DNA of 39,101 nucleotides from Psychroserpens mesophilus (GTDB lineage: Bacteria; Bacteroidota; Bacteroidia; Flavobacteriales; Flavobacteriaceae): positions 1-39,101 of the forward strand of contig NZ_JXJP01000016.1 in the NCBI RefSeq assembly GCF_000826645.1. The letters are read 5' to 3'. Position numbers and translations under genes: made by a program. Under the pieces are notes generated by a model that was given only the letters and a program-made list of their open reading frames with translations, was not told where the DNA came from and searched no databases. Within the stretch, counting starts at the first letter, position 1; every line of letters starts with the position of its first letter. This document shows positions 33,042 through 39,101 of the stretch, one piece after another.

Positions 33042-33070
33042 AAGTTATATTTTAGATTGCTAAATTAATT

Positions 33071-33128
33071 TATATTTGCTTAAACGACAATAACTTACCA
33101 TAATGTAATATAGTTACTCAAACGAGTA
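33071..33128. promoter_or_regulatory. Promoter box and palindrome in the VOC-hxlR divergent gap
   Basis: TATATTTG (33071-33078, plus strand) is a perfect -7 box for the rightward regulator gene. TACTC-AAAC-GAGTA (33115-33128) is a perfect inverted repeat with 5-bp arms between the promoter and the regulator start, a candidate HxlR operator. Confidence 0.5.
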
Positions 33129-33162
33129 TAATAATGATAATCAATTATATAAAATTTTAATT

Positions 33163-33474
33163 TTGAATAAAGTTAATAGTTGTCCTTTGAATTTTACAAT
33201 GAATTTAATAGGCACAAAATGGAAACCTTTGATACTATTTCATTTATTAGAAGGCAGTTTGCGATCAGGAAAATTACAGAAAAAGATTCCAGAGATTTCA
33301 AATAAAATGTTTACTCAAACAGTAAGAGATTTAGAAAAAGATGGACTTATATCCAGAAAAGTTTTTCCTGTAGTTCCACCCAAAGTTAAGTACAGTTTAA
33401 CGAACAAAGGGAAATCACTTGAGGATATTTTAAGAAGTCTGGATAAATGGGGTTCGGAAAATTATCTGGATTAA
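33163..33474 (+). CDS. HxlR-family transcriptional regulator
   Basis: 103-residue winged-helix regulator. CPLNFTMNLIGTKWKPLILFHLLEG is the HxlR hallmark, with the conserved N-terminal Cys7 often used for thiol or electrophile sensing; RDLEKDGLISRKVFPVVPPKVKYSLT covers the recognition helix and wing. The start is TTG at 33163; no in-frame ATG is nearby, and the family N-terminus begins right there. It is the only plus-strand gene between 3.8 and 39 kb, divergent from a VOC gene that it probably controls. Confidence 0.9.
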   Translation: MNKVNSCPLNFTMNLIGTKWKPLILFHLLEGSLRSGKLQKKIPEISNKMFTQTVRDLEKDGLISRKVFPVVPPKVKYSLTNKGKSLEDILRSLDKWGSENYLD

Positions 33475-33603
33475 TCAAATAGGCTCGATTTGAAACTTGT
33501 TGGCTGACATGTTCGCATAATGGTTGGTTACGGGATAGGACATTAGTCATTATCCGATTTCGCACAGACTAAGTAATTAGTTATACATATTATTGTGCTA
33601 TCG
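33475..33603. repeat. Intergenic repeat remnant (end blocks only)
   Basis: Between the convergent hxlR and DUF6090 genes: CTTGTTGGCTGACA, TTATCCGATTTCGCACAGAC, TAAGTAATTAGTTATACATA, TTATTGTGCTATCGTTATTT. The outer blocks of the repeat (GTTGGC; CACAGACTAAGTAATTAGTTATA; ATTGTGC arm) are present, but the ACTAAGTTAG core is absent, in line with the gene on its left being on the plus strand. Confidence 0.55.
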
Positions 33604-34368
33604 TTATTTACACTTTTTGTCTTTTAATAGTTCGATGGGTTCTTGTATTTCTTTCTTTAAATTAGAAAAATGTTGTTTTTGCCTAATTTGCATACCCAAA
33701 ATAAAAACAAGATTATCTTGAAATTTTTTGAATATAGGGTGAGTAGGGTCGTTTGTCCAATTAATTTTCGGCAAGAAGGCAATATGTTCTCTATCAAGTT
33801 CTCGTTTTATATATTGAATATCTTGATACCCTAATTCAGTTATAAGTTCAAAATCTGTATATCTTTTAACAATTTCATTCCGATTTTCTTTGAGTAGATT
33901 TAAAGAGTTGTTTAAAAATATGCTGTGTTCAATGAGTCTGTTCTTTAATTTAATATCTGTTAACAGTTTTAATTGTCCCGAAGATGTTAAATCTTCAAAA
34001 GTAATGTTACTAGGTGTAGAAACATCTTGCCTTAAAGCAACTACAAATTTATTCAGGATTGTACTTCTATCATTAGGTATGTTGTTTAAATCTTTTATAA
34101 GCTCTTTGGTAAGTTTTATTCTGTTCGTTGTCTGTTTATAATTTTCATCAATTAACTTCTCATTGAGTTCAAAGTCATCTAAAATTCTACAGTAATAATC
34201 AGCTTCAGTAATCTTATTTTTTCTGTTTTCATTCCAATTATTAATTTGAAGAGCAATTATAATTCCAATAACAACTAATACAATTTCTCCAATAGCATAT
34301 TTCAAATACTTTCCAGTTCTTCCTTCTGAAAGTAAATTTTGTCTAATTTTTCTAAAGAATTTTATCAT
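33604..34368 (-). CDS. DUF6090 family membrane protein (copy 3)
   Basis: 254 residues from the conserved ATG at 34368 (MIKFFRKIRQNLLSEGRTGKYLKYAIGEI); the open frame extends 22 codons further without family similarity. Transmembrane helix VLVVIGIIIALQI, then NNWNENRK. The periplasmic helical part resembles copy 1 (YYCRILDDFELNEKLI here; YYCRLLEDAKLDKEQI there) and has NITFEDLTSSGQLKLLTDIKLKNRLIEH. Upstream is the family leader GGTTATAATGAAGCACAAT. Unknown function. Confidence 0.82.
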   Translation of the reverse strand: MIKFFRKIRQNLLSEGRTGKYLKYAIGEIVLVVIGIIIALQINNWNENRKNKITEADYYCRILDDFELNEKLIDENYKQTTNRIKLTKELIKDLNNIPNDRSTILNKFVVALRQDVSTPSNITFEDLTSSGQLKLLTDIKLKNRLIEHSIFLNNSLNLLKENRNEIVKRYTDFELITELGYQDIQYIKRELDREHIAFLPKINWTNDPTHPIFKKFQDNLVFILGMQIRQKQHFSNLKKEIQEPIELLKDKKCK

Positions 34369-34579
34369 TGGTTTGTGGTTGGTTATAATGAAGCACAATA
34401 TTTTCGTGCTATGATTAGTTACGGAATAAGCCACTTGTGGTGAAAAATCTTCTGGAGAAAAATAGCAAAGTTATGATTTGCTAATTTTCCGATTACGAAT
34501 CTAACGATTTTCATCTAAATTATCCACTTAACCAACTATCGTAGCAATTACATATACACGTTGTTCGCTGCAGTCCTTT
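34369..34579. repeat. Intergenic repeat copy, diverged (arms kept)
   Basis: Left: GGTTGGTTATAATGAAGCACAATA (arm GCACAAT). Right: AGCAATTACATATACACGTT then GTTCGCTGC. The middle (GCTAATTTTCCGATTACGAA) resembles the TTTTCCGATAGG block of type B, but the ACTAAGTTAG core is not recognisable. Confidence 0.5.
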
Positions 34580-35509
34580 TTAGTTTGTCCCAACTTCTAA
34601 TTGTCGCTTGTATTCATTCTCATCAAAAGAACCAGTAGATTTTTGGATTAACCCCTTATCATTAAAAGTCCATTCTTCAAATCCGCTAATTTTAACTTTA
34701 TTTCCTGTTCCGTTAAGTCCGTTATTAGTGCCAGTAAGCGTCCAATAAAATTGGGTTTTATCTGATTTGGTTTTAAGGCTGTCAAGTGAAACAATCATAT
34801 CTGGAAAAGCTTCCATAAATCCTTTAGCAACATTAGTAATTTCCAATGTACCTTTCGCTGGTTCTCCATTATTAACTGTTAATTCACCATCTTCTGCAAA
34901 AAAGGAAGATACAAAATTTGGTCTTTGACTACACCAAGCTTGAGCATATCCACGAGCGAATATTTCTACATCATATATCTGTTGTTCATTTGGAAGCTCT
35001 TCTTTAGTCCAAGAGATATTGAGTATTTTCCATTTCTCATTTTCTTTAATGAATGTAAAATGATTTACTTCTCTTGATTGAGGAATTCCCCATCTGTATA
35101 AATTGCAATCAGCTCTTGCGAGAGCTAACTGACCTTCTGTAATTAATATGTCATAGTCATTAGGTAATTCGCAGTAAGGACTACGTTCTCTCTTTTCAAT
35201 ACTTTTAAAGAAATCATTAATTGCTATTTCTGTATTGAACCAAGTACCATCTTTTAAACTGCTTATTCCAAGCATTGCTTTATCAGACACCATCGTTTTC
35301 AATGCCGAAACGTTATAATTTCCAGCATTGAATAACAATTCGTTAATAGTTGTTTTTATTTCTTCTTCATCTGGATTCAATTCTGTTACCTTTGATACGG
35401 TCGGAACATTTTTAGATAATACGGAACTGTCTTTTTCTTGTTTACAACTTATACCAAATGCACCAATTGTGATAAATGATAGTATTGCATATCTCAATTT
35501 TCTATTCAT
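34580..35509 (-). CDS. Lipoprotein with two NTF2/SnoaL-like domains
   Basis: 309 residues; the signal and lipobox are GISC (Cys22). The first NTF2-like domain (about 45-165) matches the single-domain protein at 26293-26772 (SSLKDGTWFNTEIAINDFF; HFTFIKENEKWKILNISW). The second (about 180-305) is of the SnoaL type, with FARGYAQAWCSQRPNFVSSFFAEDGELTVN and GNKVKISGFEEWTFNDKGLI. So it looks like a domain fusion in which one half also exists alone in another unit of the array. Catalysis is unknown. Confidence 0.8.
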   Translation of the reverse strand: MNRKLRYAILSFITIGAFGISCKQEKDSSVLSKNVPTVSKVTELNPDEEEIKTTINELLFNAGNYNVSALKTMVSDKAMLGISSLKDGTWFNTEIAINDFFKSIEKRERSPYCELPNDYDILITEGQLALARADCNLYRWGIPQSREVNHFTFIKENEKWKILNISWTKEELPNEQQIYDVEIFARGYAQAWCSQRPNFVSSFFAEDGELTVNNGEPAKGTLEITNVAKGFMEAFPDMIVSLDSLKTKSDKTQFYWTLTGTNNGLNGTGNKVKISGFEEWTFNDKGLIQKSTGSFDENEYKRQLEVGTN

Positions 35510-35564
35510 AAACGGTTTTCTTTAATTGCTGCCAACGTGATTGTGTAATGTTGTTAGTCGTTTT

Positions 35565-35650
35565 TCGATAAGTTACTAAGTTAATTAATTTCGAGGATTT
35601 TCCGATAGGTAAATCAGCTGTAATCAATTATTGACGTTGTTGTGCTTTCG
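35565..35650. repeat. Intergenic repeat copy 15 (type B, complete with right arm)
   Basis: AAGTTACTAAGTTAATTAAT, TTCGAGGATTTTCCGATAGG, TAAATCAGCTGTAATCAATT, ATTGACGTTGTTGTGCTTTC (right arm GTTGTGC at 35639-35645), running into the next stop codon. GCCAACGTGA lies on the left (35531-35540). About 60 bp upstream of the start at 35509. Confidence 0.85.
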
Positions 35651-36415
35651 TTATTTTTTTGCTTTTATTTCTGAATCCAAAAGTTGAATAATTTGCTTGT
35701 TAAGGGCCATACATTCTTTATATCTGTCTTTTACTATATTGAAAAATATTATTTGATTTTCTATTCTATTTTCAAATTCAGGTAATCTTAGCATTTGTTT
35801 ATTGTCAATGTCAAATCCAGATTTTGGTAATTTTATATTTAAGCTATTATTGAAACCAATGACTTCATCAACTTTCAACCAACTACCGTTTTTCATAATA
35901 AAATCAATTAATGCAAAATCAGATTTCTCAGAAGCTAATTCTCTTAAAGTTAATTCGTCTAATAGAGTAGGCCATGAAGATAAAAGGTTGCGTAAAGCAT
36001 TATTTTTGATTAGGCCAAGGTTTCCTGAACTGACTAAATCATTTAAAAATCCGTTTTTAGCAGCGTAATCTGGAGATCCAGCAGCATCACTTAAATATTT
36101 TTCCACAATAAAATCTTCTTTATATCTTTTGCCTGTGTGGTTAAGTATTATTAAACAAGACTTAATATTTCTTGTATTCACACTATCAATATGACGTAAT
36201 TCTGTTAAATTAAAATCAAAATCTTCTTTTAAGTTTATTAATGCTTCTAATTCTAATTTATTTCGGTTAGAATTTTGATTCCAATTATTTATCTGCAATG
36301 CAATCAATATTCCAATAACGACAAGGACAATTTCTCCGACTGCATATTTCAAATACTTTCCAGTTTTTCCTTCTGAAAGTAAGTTTTGTCTAATTTTTCT
36401 AAAGAATTTTATCAT
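35651..36415 (-). CDS. DUF6090 family membrane protein (copy 4)
   Basis: 254 residues. Shared module MIKFFRKIRQNLLSEGKTGKYLKYAVGEI, transmembrane VLVVIGILIALQI, NNWNQN. The C-terminal helical part has LINLKEDFDFNLTELRHIDSVN and LVSSGNLGLIKNNALRNLLSSWP, resembling copy 2. Stop codon is embedded in the repeat family 3' block (TGTGCTTTCGTTATTTT on the plus strand), as in copies 2, 3 and 5. Unknown function. Confidence 0.83.
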   Translation of the reverse strand: MIKFFRKIRQNLLSEGKTGKYLKYAVGEIVLVVIGILIALQINNWNQNSNRNKLELEALINLKEDFDFNLTELRHIDSVNTRNIKSCLIILNHTGKRYKEDFIVEKYLSDAAGSPDYAAKNGFLNDLVSSGNLGLIKNNALRNLLSSWPTLLDELTLRELASEKSDFALIDFIMKNGSWLKVDEVIGFNNSLNIKLPKSGFDIDNKQMLRLPEFENRIENQIIFFNIVKDRYKECMALNKQIIQLLDSEIKAKK

Positions 36416-36435
36416 TGGTTAATGGTTGGTTATAA

Positions 36436-36587
36436 TGAAGCACAACGAGTTTGTGTGAGGTTTGGAAACAAAACGTAAGGCTAAACTCAACGAAATGTTT
36501 CTTAAGTAAATGTACTAAAGTTTTTGTGATGATTATTCCGATGGAATAGAGAAGTAGCAATTAACTTTACACGTTGTTGTGCTTTCG
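36436..36587. repeat. Intergenic repeat copy 16 with both terminal arms
   Basis: Left AAGCACAAC (36438-36446) and right GTTGTGCTT (36576-36584) are perfect 9-bp inverted repeats 129 bp apart. The right side reads GCAATTAACTTTACACGTTG then TTGTGCTTTCG. The core is degenerate (GTACTAAAGTTTTTGTGATG; ATTATTCCGATGGAATAGAG). Lies between two DUF6090 genes. Confidence 0.75.
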
Positions 36588-37736
36588 TTATTTTATTTCT
36601 GAAAGTACTTTTTTAGCATTTTCATTATCAGGATTCAATTCTAACGATTTTTTATAAGCCTTAATGGCATTTTTTTTGTCTCCTGTTAGTAAAAGGATTT
36701 CTCCATAACTATCATAAGTGTTAGATGCATTTGGATGCTTTTCTGTGTTTAGTTTTAATATCCTCAAAGCGTCATAGTTATTATTTGCTGCTATGAGTCT
36801 ATATCCAAGACGATTAACAGCTAATTCAGATATATCATAACCTTGGTCATCGGTATCACCTTTATTAATGATATCAATAATGCGGTCTACTGCATTTTCT
36901 TGGTCAATTAGATGATCTAGTCTTCTTATTTGTGATAATTTGATTTTTCCCTTGATTTTTGCTTCAATCAAATTTATAGTTTCAACAGTGCCCCTTTTGG
37001 CCTCTCTATATTTAATTATTTTCATCATTCTCCAACGAATACTGTTGTCAAGAAGTATAGTAAATTCAGGATCGGTTCTAAAATGATCATAGTCCGTAGG
37101 AACAAATCTTGACAAATAGCCCCATCCAACCGCACCTAATTCTGAACTGGCAATATCTTTGACCTTTAATCCAGATTTATAAAGTGTATCTAGTGAAATC
37201 GCTCTAAAGTTATTTTTAACATAATCGGAAAAGTACTCTTTAATATCTGGTTCGAGACTTGTAATTGTTGCTAATCGTGGATACATTGCTTCATAAAGGT
37301 AATCCAATTCTCTTCGGATTTTATCGTTTTTTATGACCTTAAACCCTGCAGACTTCAATGCTGTATACGTTTTTGAGTTCGTAAATAAATATTCGTCTCG
37401 TGTCATCTTCAGTAAATCAGCTCCAAGGCTATCGGGAAATACTTCAGAAGTATTAATGGCTCTTTTGATTTTCCAGGCACTTTCCAACCAATTACTCATG
37501 AGACTAAGATTTTGATTAATATCAATCATTGAATTTGCAAGATCATCTCTTACCTCGGACATTGCATTGATTTCTAGCTGTTTTTCTTTACGTCGTTCGT
37601 TCCAGTTATTGATCTGTAATGCAATCAAAATGCCAATAACTACTAGTATTATTTCACCAACAGCATACTTTAAATACTTTCCAGTTTTATTTTTCTCCAT
37701 TAAGTCGTAGCGTATTTTTCTAAAGAATTTTATCAT
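36588..37736 (-). CDS. DUF6090 family membrane protein fused to TPR repeats (copy 5)
   Basis: 382 residues, longest of the set. N-terminal module MIKFFRKIRYDLMEKNKTGKYLKYAVGEI, transmembrane VVIGILIALQI, NNWNERRKE. A central helical domain has ALKSAGFKVIKNDKIRRELDYLYE (same phrase type as copies 2 and 4). The C-terminal 110 residues contain TPR-like units (SNTYDSYGEILLLTGDKKNAIKAYKKSLELNPDNENAKKVL). An IS3-type element lies 9 bp upstream of its ATG and has removed the usual leader and repeat from its vicinity. Unknown function. Confidence 0.83.
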   Translation of the reverse strand: MIKFFRKIRYDLMEKNKTGKYLKYAVGEIILVVIGILIALQINNWNERRKEKQLEINAMSEVRDDLANSMIDINQNLSLMSNWLESAWKIKRAINTSEVFPDSLGADLLKMTRDEYLFTNSKTYTALKSAGFKVIKNDKIRRELDYLYEAMYPRLATITSLEPDIKEYFSDYVKNNFRAISLDTLYKSGLKVKDIASSELGAVGWGYLSRFVPTDYDHFRTDPEFTILLDNSIRWRMMKIIKYREAKRGTVETINLIEAKIKGKIKLSQIRRLDHLIDQENAVDRIIDIINKGDTDDQGYDISELAVNRLGYRLIAANNNYDALRILKLNTEKHPNASNTYDSYGEILLLTGDKKNAIKAYKKSLELNPDNENAKKVLSEIK

Positions 37737-37745
37737 TGGTTAATG

Positions 37746-37769
37746 TGTATTATACTGAAATAGGTTGAC
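37746..37769. repeat. IS left inverted repeat
   Basis: TGTATTATACTGAAATAGGTTGAC (quoted in two parts: TGTATTATAC and TGAAATAGGTTGAC). The inner 14 bp match the right end exactly; the outer TGTA also matches; the six bases between differ. Confidence 0.75.
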
Positions 37770-37794
37770 CTTTTTTTGGTTCATTTTTGTTTAA

Positions 37795-38661
37795 TTAAAA
37801 GGTCAAGTATTCTAAATTTTGTTTGTTCTTTTTGTAGGAACAGTATTTTACATTTTGGTTAAGATGAACAAAAGCTGGCGTTTTTAGTTTTAAGCTGAAA
37901 TGTGTTCTTTTGTTGTTGTAAATGTTCACAGCTTTTTTGATCATCTTGTTAGCTAAAGTACTATTTTTTATGGTTTGTTTGAGTCCGTACTCGTATTTTA
38001 ATGTTCTATTGATTCGTTCCGCTACTGCATTTTCATAAGGGTCGTACTGTTGTGTCATTGAAAGTGTTATATTGTTTTGTTCAGCAAACTGGGTATATGC
38101 TGGATTACAGTATTGAATTCCTCTATCCGAATGATGTATTAGTTTTTCATTAGGATATTTACGATTTTTAATGGCCATAGCGAGTGCATCTATGCAAAGA
38201 GATGTTTTCATATGTGATATAAATTTATAGCCCATAATCTTCTTAGAATAGGCATCAGTAACCAGAGCCAGGTAACAATGTTTGTTTTCTGTTTTGATAT
38301 AGGTGATATCGCTTACCCAAAGCTGTTCAGATCGAGTAGGAGCCTTGTCTTTTACCAGATTATCATATTTATAAAACTGATGTTTAGAATTAGTTGTTAC
38401 AAAATACCTTTTAGTCTTTGGAACTAAGAGGTTATAAGTTCTTAAGAGTTTATAGAATTTGTCTCTTCCCATTTTTATTCCAAGTGATTCCATTTTAGAT
38501 TTAAGATTGTCATGGAGCTTAATGCCACCGGTTCTTTGTCCGACTTCGTTTCTATAATCCTTAATCATTTGAATTACGATTTGGTCATTGTTTACTTTGG
38601 TTCTGTGTGATTTCAAGCGTTTATAGAAGGCTTGTTTACTAATCCCAAAACATTGGATCAA
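37795..38661 (-). CDS. IS3-family transposase OrfB (DDE integrase core)
   Basis: 288 residues read from TTG at 38661, in the -1 frame relative to OrfA. HTH_21-like segment (about 30-75), then the rve/DDE core: first Asp in LWVSDITYIKT, second Asp in LIHHSDRGIQYCN, Glu in YENAVAERINRTLKYEYG. In natural expression OrfB is usually made as an OrfAB fusion by -1 frameshifting: here the OrfB frame stays open upstream through the overlap (KRKWLIQCFG), with TTTAAAAGAAAA as a slippery candidate. Likely active. Confidence 0.93.
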   Translation of the reverse strand: MIQCFGISKQAFYKRLKSHRTKVNNDQIVIQMIKDYRNEVGQRTGGIKLHDNLKSKMESLGIKMGRDKFYKLLRTYNLLVPKTKRYFVTTNSKHQFYKYDNLVKDKAPTRSEQLWVSDITYIKTENKHCYLALVTDAYSKKIMGYKFISHMKTSLCIDALAMAIKNRKYPNEKLIHHSDRGIQYCNPAYTQFAEQNNITLSMTQQYDPYENAVAERINRTLKYEYGLKQTIKNSTLANKMIKKAVNIYNNKRTHFSLKLKTPAFVHLNQNVKYCSYKKNKQNLEYLTF

Positions 38662-39047
38662 CCATTTTCTTTTAAACGGTCTTGTTTCTTTTTTTCGATC
38701 TCGTCTGCTAATGTTTTGGGCAATGACTTTTTTGACATATCAACACCAGTGATGAGTTCCATATCAGCGATAATGTCTTGTTGAAAGTCCTTTACGAATT
38801 CTAGTTCTTCGATACGTTCCTTAAGTTTTTTGATTTCGTCTTTTTTGCTCATGCCAAGTTTCTTTTGTTCTAAGGTACTATATTTTTTCAACCAGTAATC
38901 AATAGAGGATCTAGAGACTTGATATTTTTCTGAAGCATGATTCACGGATATCTGTCCGTTTTGAATCTGATCAATGATTAAAAGTTTTAAATCAAAACCT
39001 ACTTTTTTGTAAGAAGTTTTTCGGCAGTGTTGTTTTTTGTCTTTCAT
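38658..39047 (-). CDS. IS3-family transposase OrfA
   Basis: 129 residues. N-terminal helix-turn-helix (FDLKLLIIDQIQNGQISVNHASEKYQVSRSSIDYWLKKY) for inverted-repeat binding, then a leucine-zipper coiled coil (EIKKLKERIEELEFVKDFQQDIIADMEL). Stops 4 bp inside OrfB. ATG at 39047 is 54 bp from the IS end. Confidence 0.92.
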   Translation of the reverse strand: MKDKKQHCRKTSYKKVGFDLKLLIIDQIQNGQISVNHASEKYQVSRSSIDYWLKKYSTLEQKKLGMSKKDEIKKLKERIEELEFVKDFQQDIIADMELITGVDMSKKSLPKTLADEIEKKKQDRLKENG

Positions 39048-39077
39048 TAGGTATGTTGCTAAAAGGTTTAATTTTTA

Positions 39078-39101
39078 GTCAACCTATTTCAGGAAAGTAC
39101 A
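39078..39101. repeat. IS right inverted repeat
   Basis: GTCAACCTATTTCA followed by GGAAAGTACA; the inner 14 bp are the exact inverse of the left end. The window ends at its outermost base. Confidence 0.78.

Larger units (their letters stand above)
37746..39101 (-). mobile_element. IS3-family (IS150-like) insertion sequence
   Basis: 1356 bp with two overlapping transposase frames in minus orientation and 24-bp terminal inverted repeats: left TGTATTATAC-TGAAATAGGTTGAC (37746-37769), right, read inwards on the minus strand, TGTACTTTCC-TGAAATAGGTTGAC (39101-39078). TGTA ends and the ORF arrangement are typical of IS150-subgroup elements. The right end coincides with the last base of the window, so the target duplication cannot be checked. 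All catalytic motifs appear intact. Confidence 0.88.

Noticed and set aside
34369-34434. 22-residue N-terminal extension of DUF6090 copy 3
   Set aside because: All paralogues start at the MIKFFRKIRQ ATG, and the extension is the translated leader/repeat arm region.
11681-37736. Calling the repeats true integron attC sites
   Set aside because: The seven-base boxes do not fit RYYYAAC/GTTRRRY, only two or three copies have recognisable arms, and no integrase or attI is present in the window. Kept as an analogy only.
11681-37736. CRISPR array
   Set aside because: The repeats are long, diverged and separated by whole genes, not by uniform short spacers; no cas genes are seen.
14942-37736. Defence island
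   Set aside because: Apart from the HNH endonuclease, no restriction, toxin-antitoxin, CBASS, Abi or similar gene was recognised; DUF6090, DUF3667 and S41-like proteins are not known defence genes.
37746-39101. Target-site duplication of the IS element
   Set aside because: The bases right of the element are outside the window; the left flank (ATG at 37743-37745) has nothing to compare with.

Overview
The window is AT-rich DNA from a member of the Bacteroidota, most likely a marine Flavobacteriaceae. Several things point this way. Promoters fit the Bacteroidota -33/-7 pattern (TTTG, about 20 bp, TAnnTTTG). There is a TonB-dependent receptor with an N-terminal carboxypeptidase-like domain. There are also paired small YeeE/YedE proteins beside an MBL-rhodanese protein, and families largely confined to Bacteroidota (DUF6090, DUF3667, DUF6428). 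Assignments come from reading the translated sequence; no database search was run.

Region 1 (1-3760, plus strand) is core: a dipeptide-type ABC permease, a thioredoxin-like lipoprotein, triosephosphate isomerase, ribosomal protein L11 methyltransferase and ClpS. A structured 113-bp intergenic element bounded by GCGTTA and TAACGC lies between tpiA and prmA. Region 2 (3757-6519, minus) is a sulfur module of two YeeE/YedE-type membrane proteins, an MBL-fold/double-rhodanese protein and a heavy-metal-associated domain protein. A tRNA-Arg(ACG) gene with its own promoter and terminator follows. Region 3 (6799-10939, minus) holds a serine hydrolase with a TPR-like tail and an arsenic operon: arsR, a DUF6428 gene, an arsC-type phosphatase and acr3. 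A palindrome overlaps the arsR promoter.

Region 4 (about 11.0-37.7 kb, almost all minus strand) is an accessory region of single, functionally unrelated genes: CDGSH-tailed YdeI-like protein, intradiol dioxygenase fusion, LytTR regulator, MscS, HNH endonuclease, VOC proteins, three S41-like proteases, a GH26-like hydrolase, two DUF3667 proteins, SnoaL-like proteins, and five DUF6090 proteins plus one DUF6090 pseudogene. At least fifteen intergenic gaps carry copies of one family of repeat. Its core on the plus strand is ACTAAGTTAGTAAAAAGGAAC or a close variant, 15-120 bp upstream of the start codon of the minus-strand gene. Some copies end in the inverted arms GCACAAC and GTTGTGC. The layout resembles a gene-cassette array in which every cassette has its own promoter, but no integrase is visible. 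This is the strongest candidate for an undescribed system here.

Embedded in region 4 is a conventional iron-uptake unit (28116-31738): a siderophore-type TonB receptor and a PepSY reductase-like protein, with two Fur-like palindromes flanking the receptor promoter. The window ends at the outer end of an IS3-family (IS150-like) insertion sequence (37746-39101), which is inserted about 10 bp upstream of the last DUF6090 gene.
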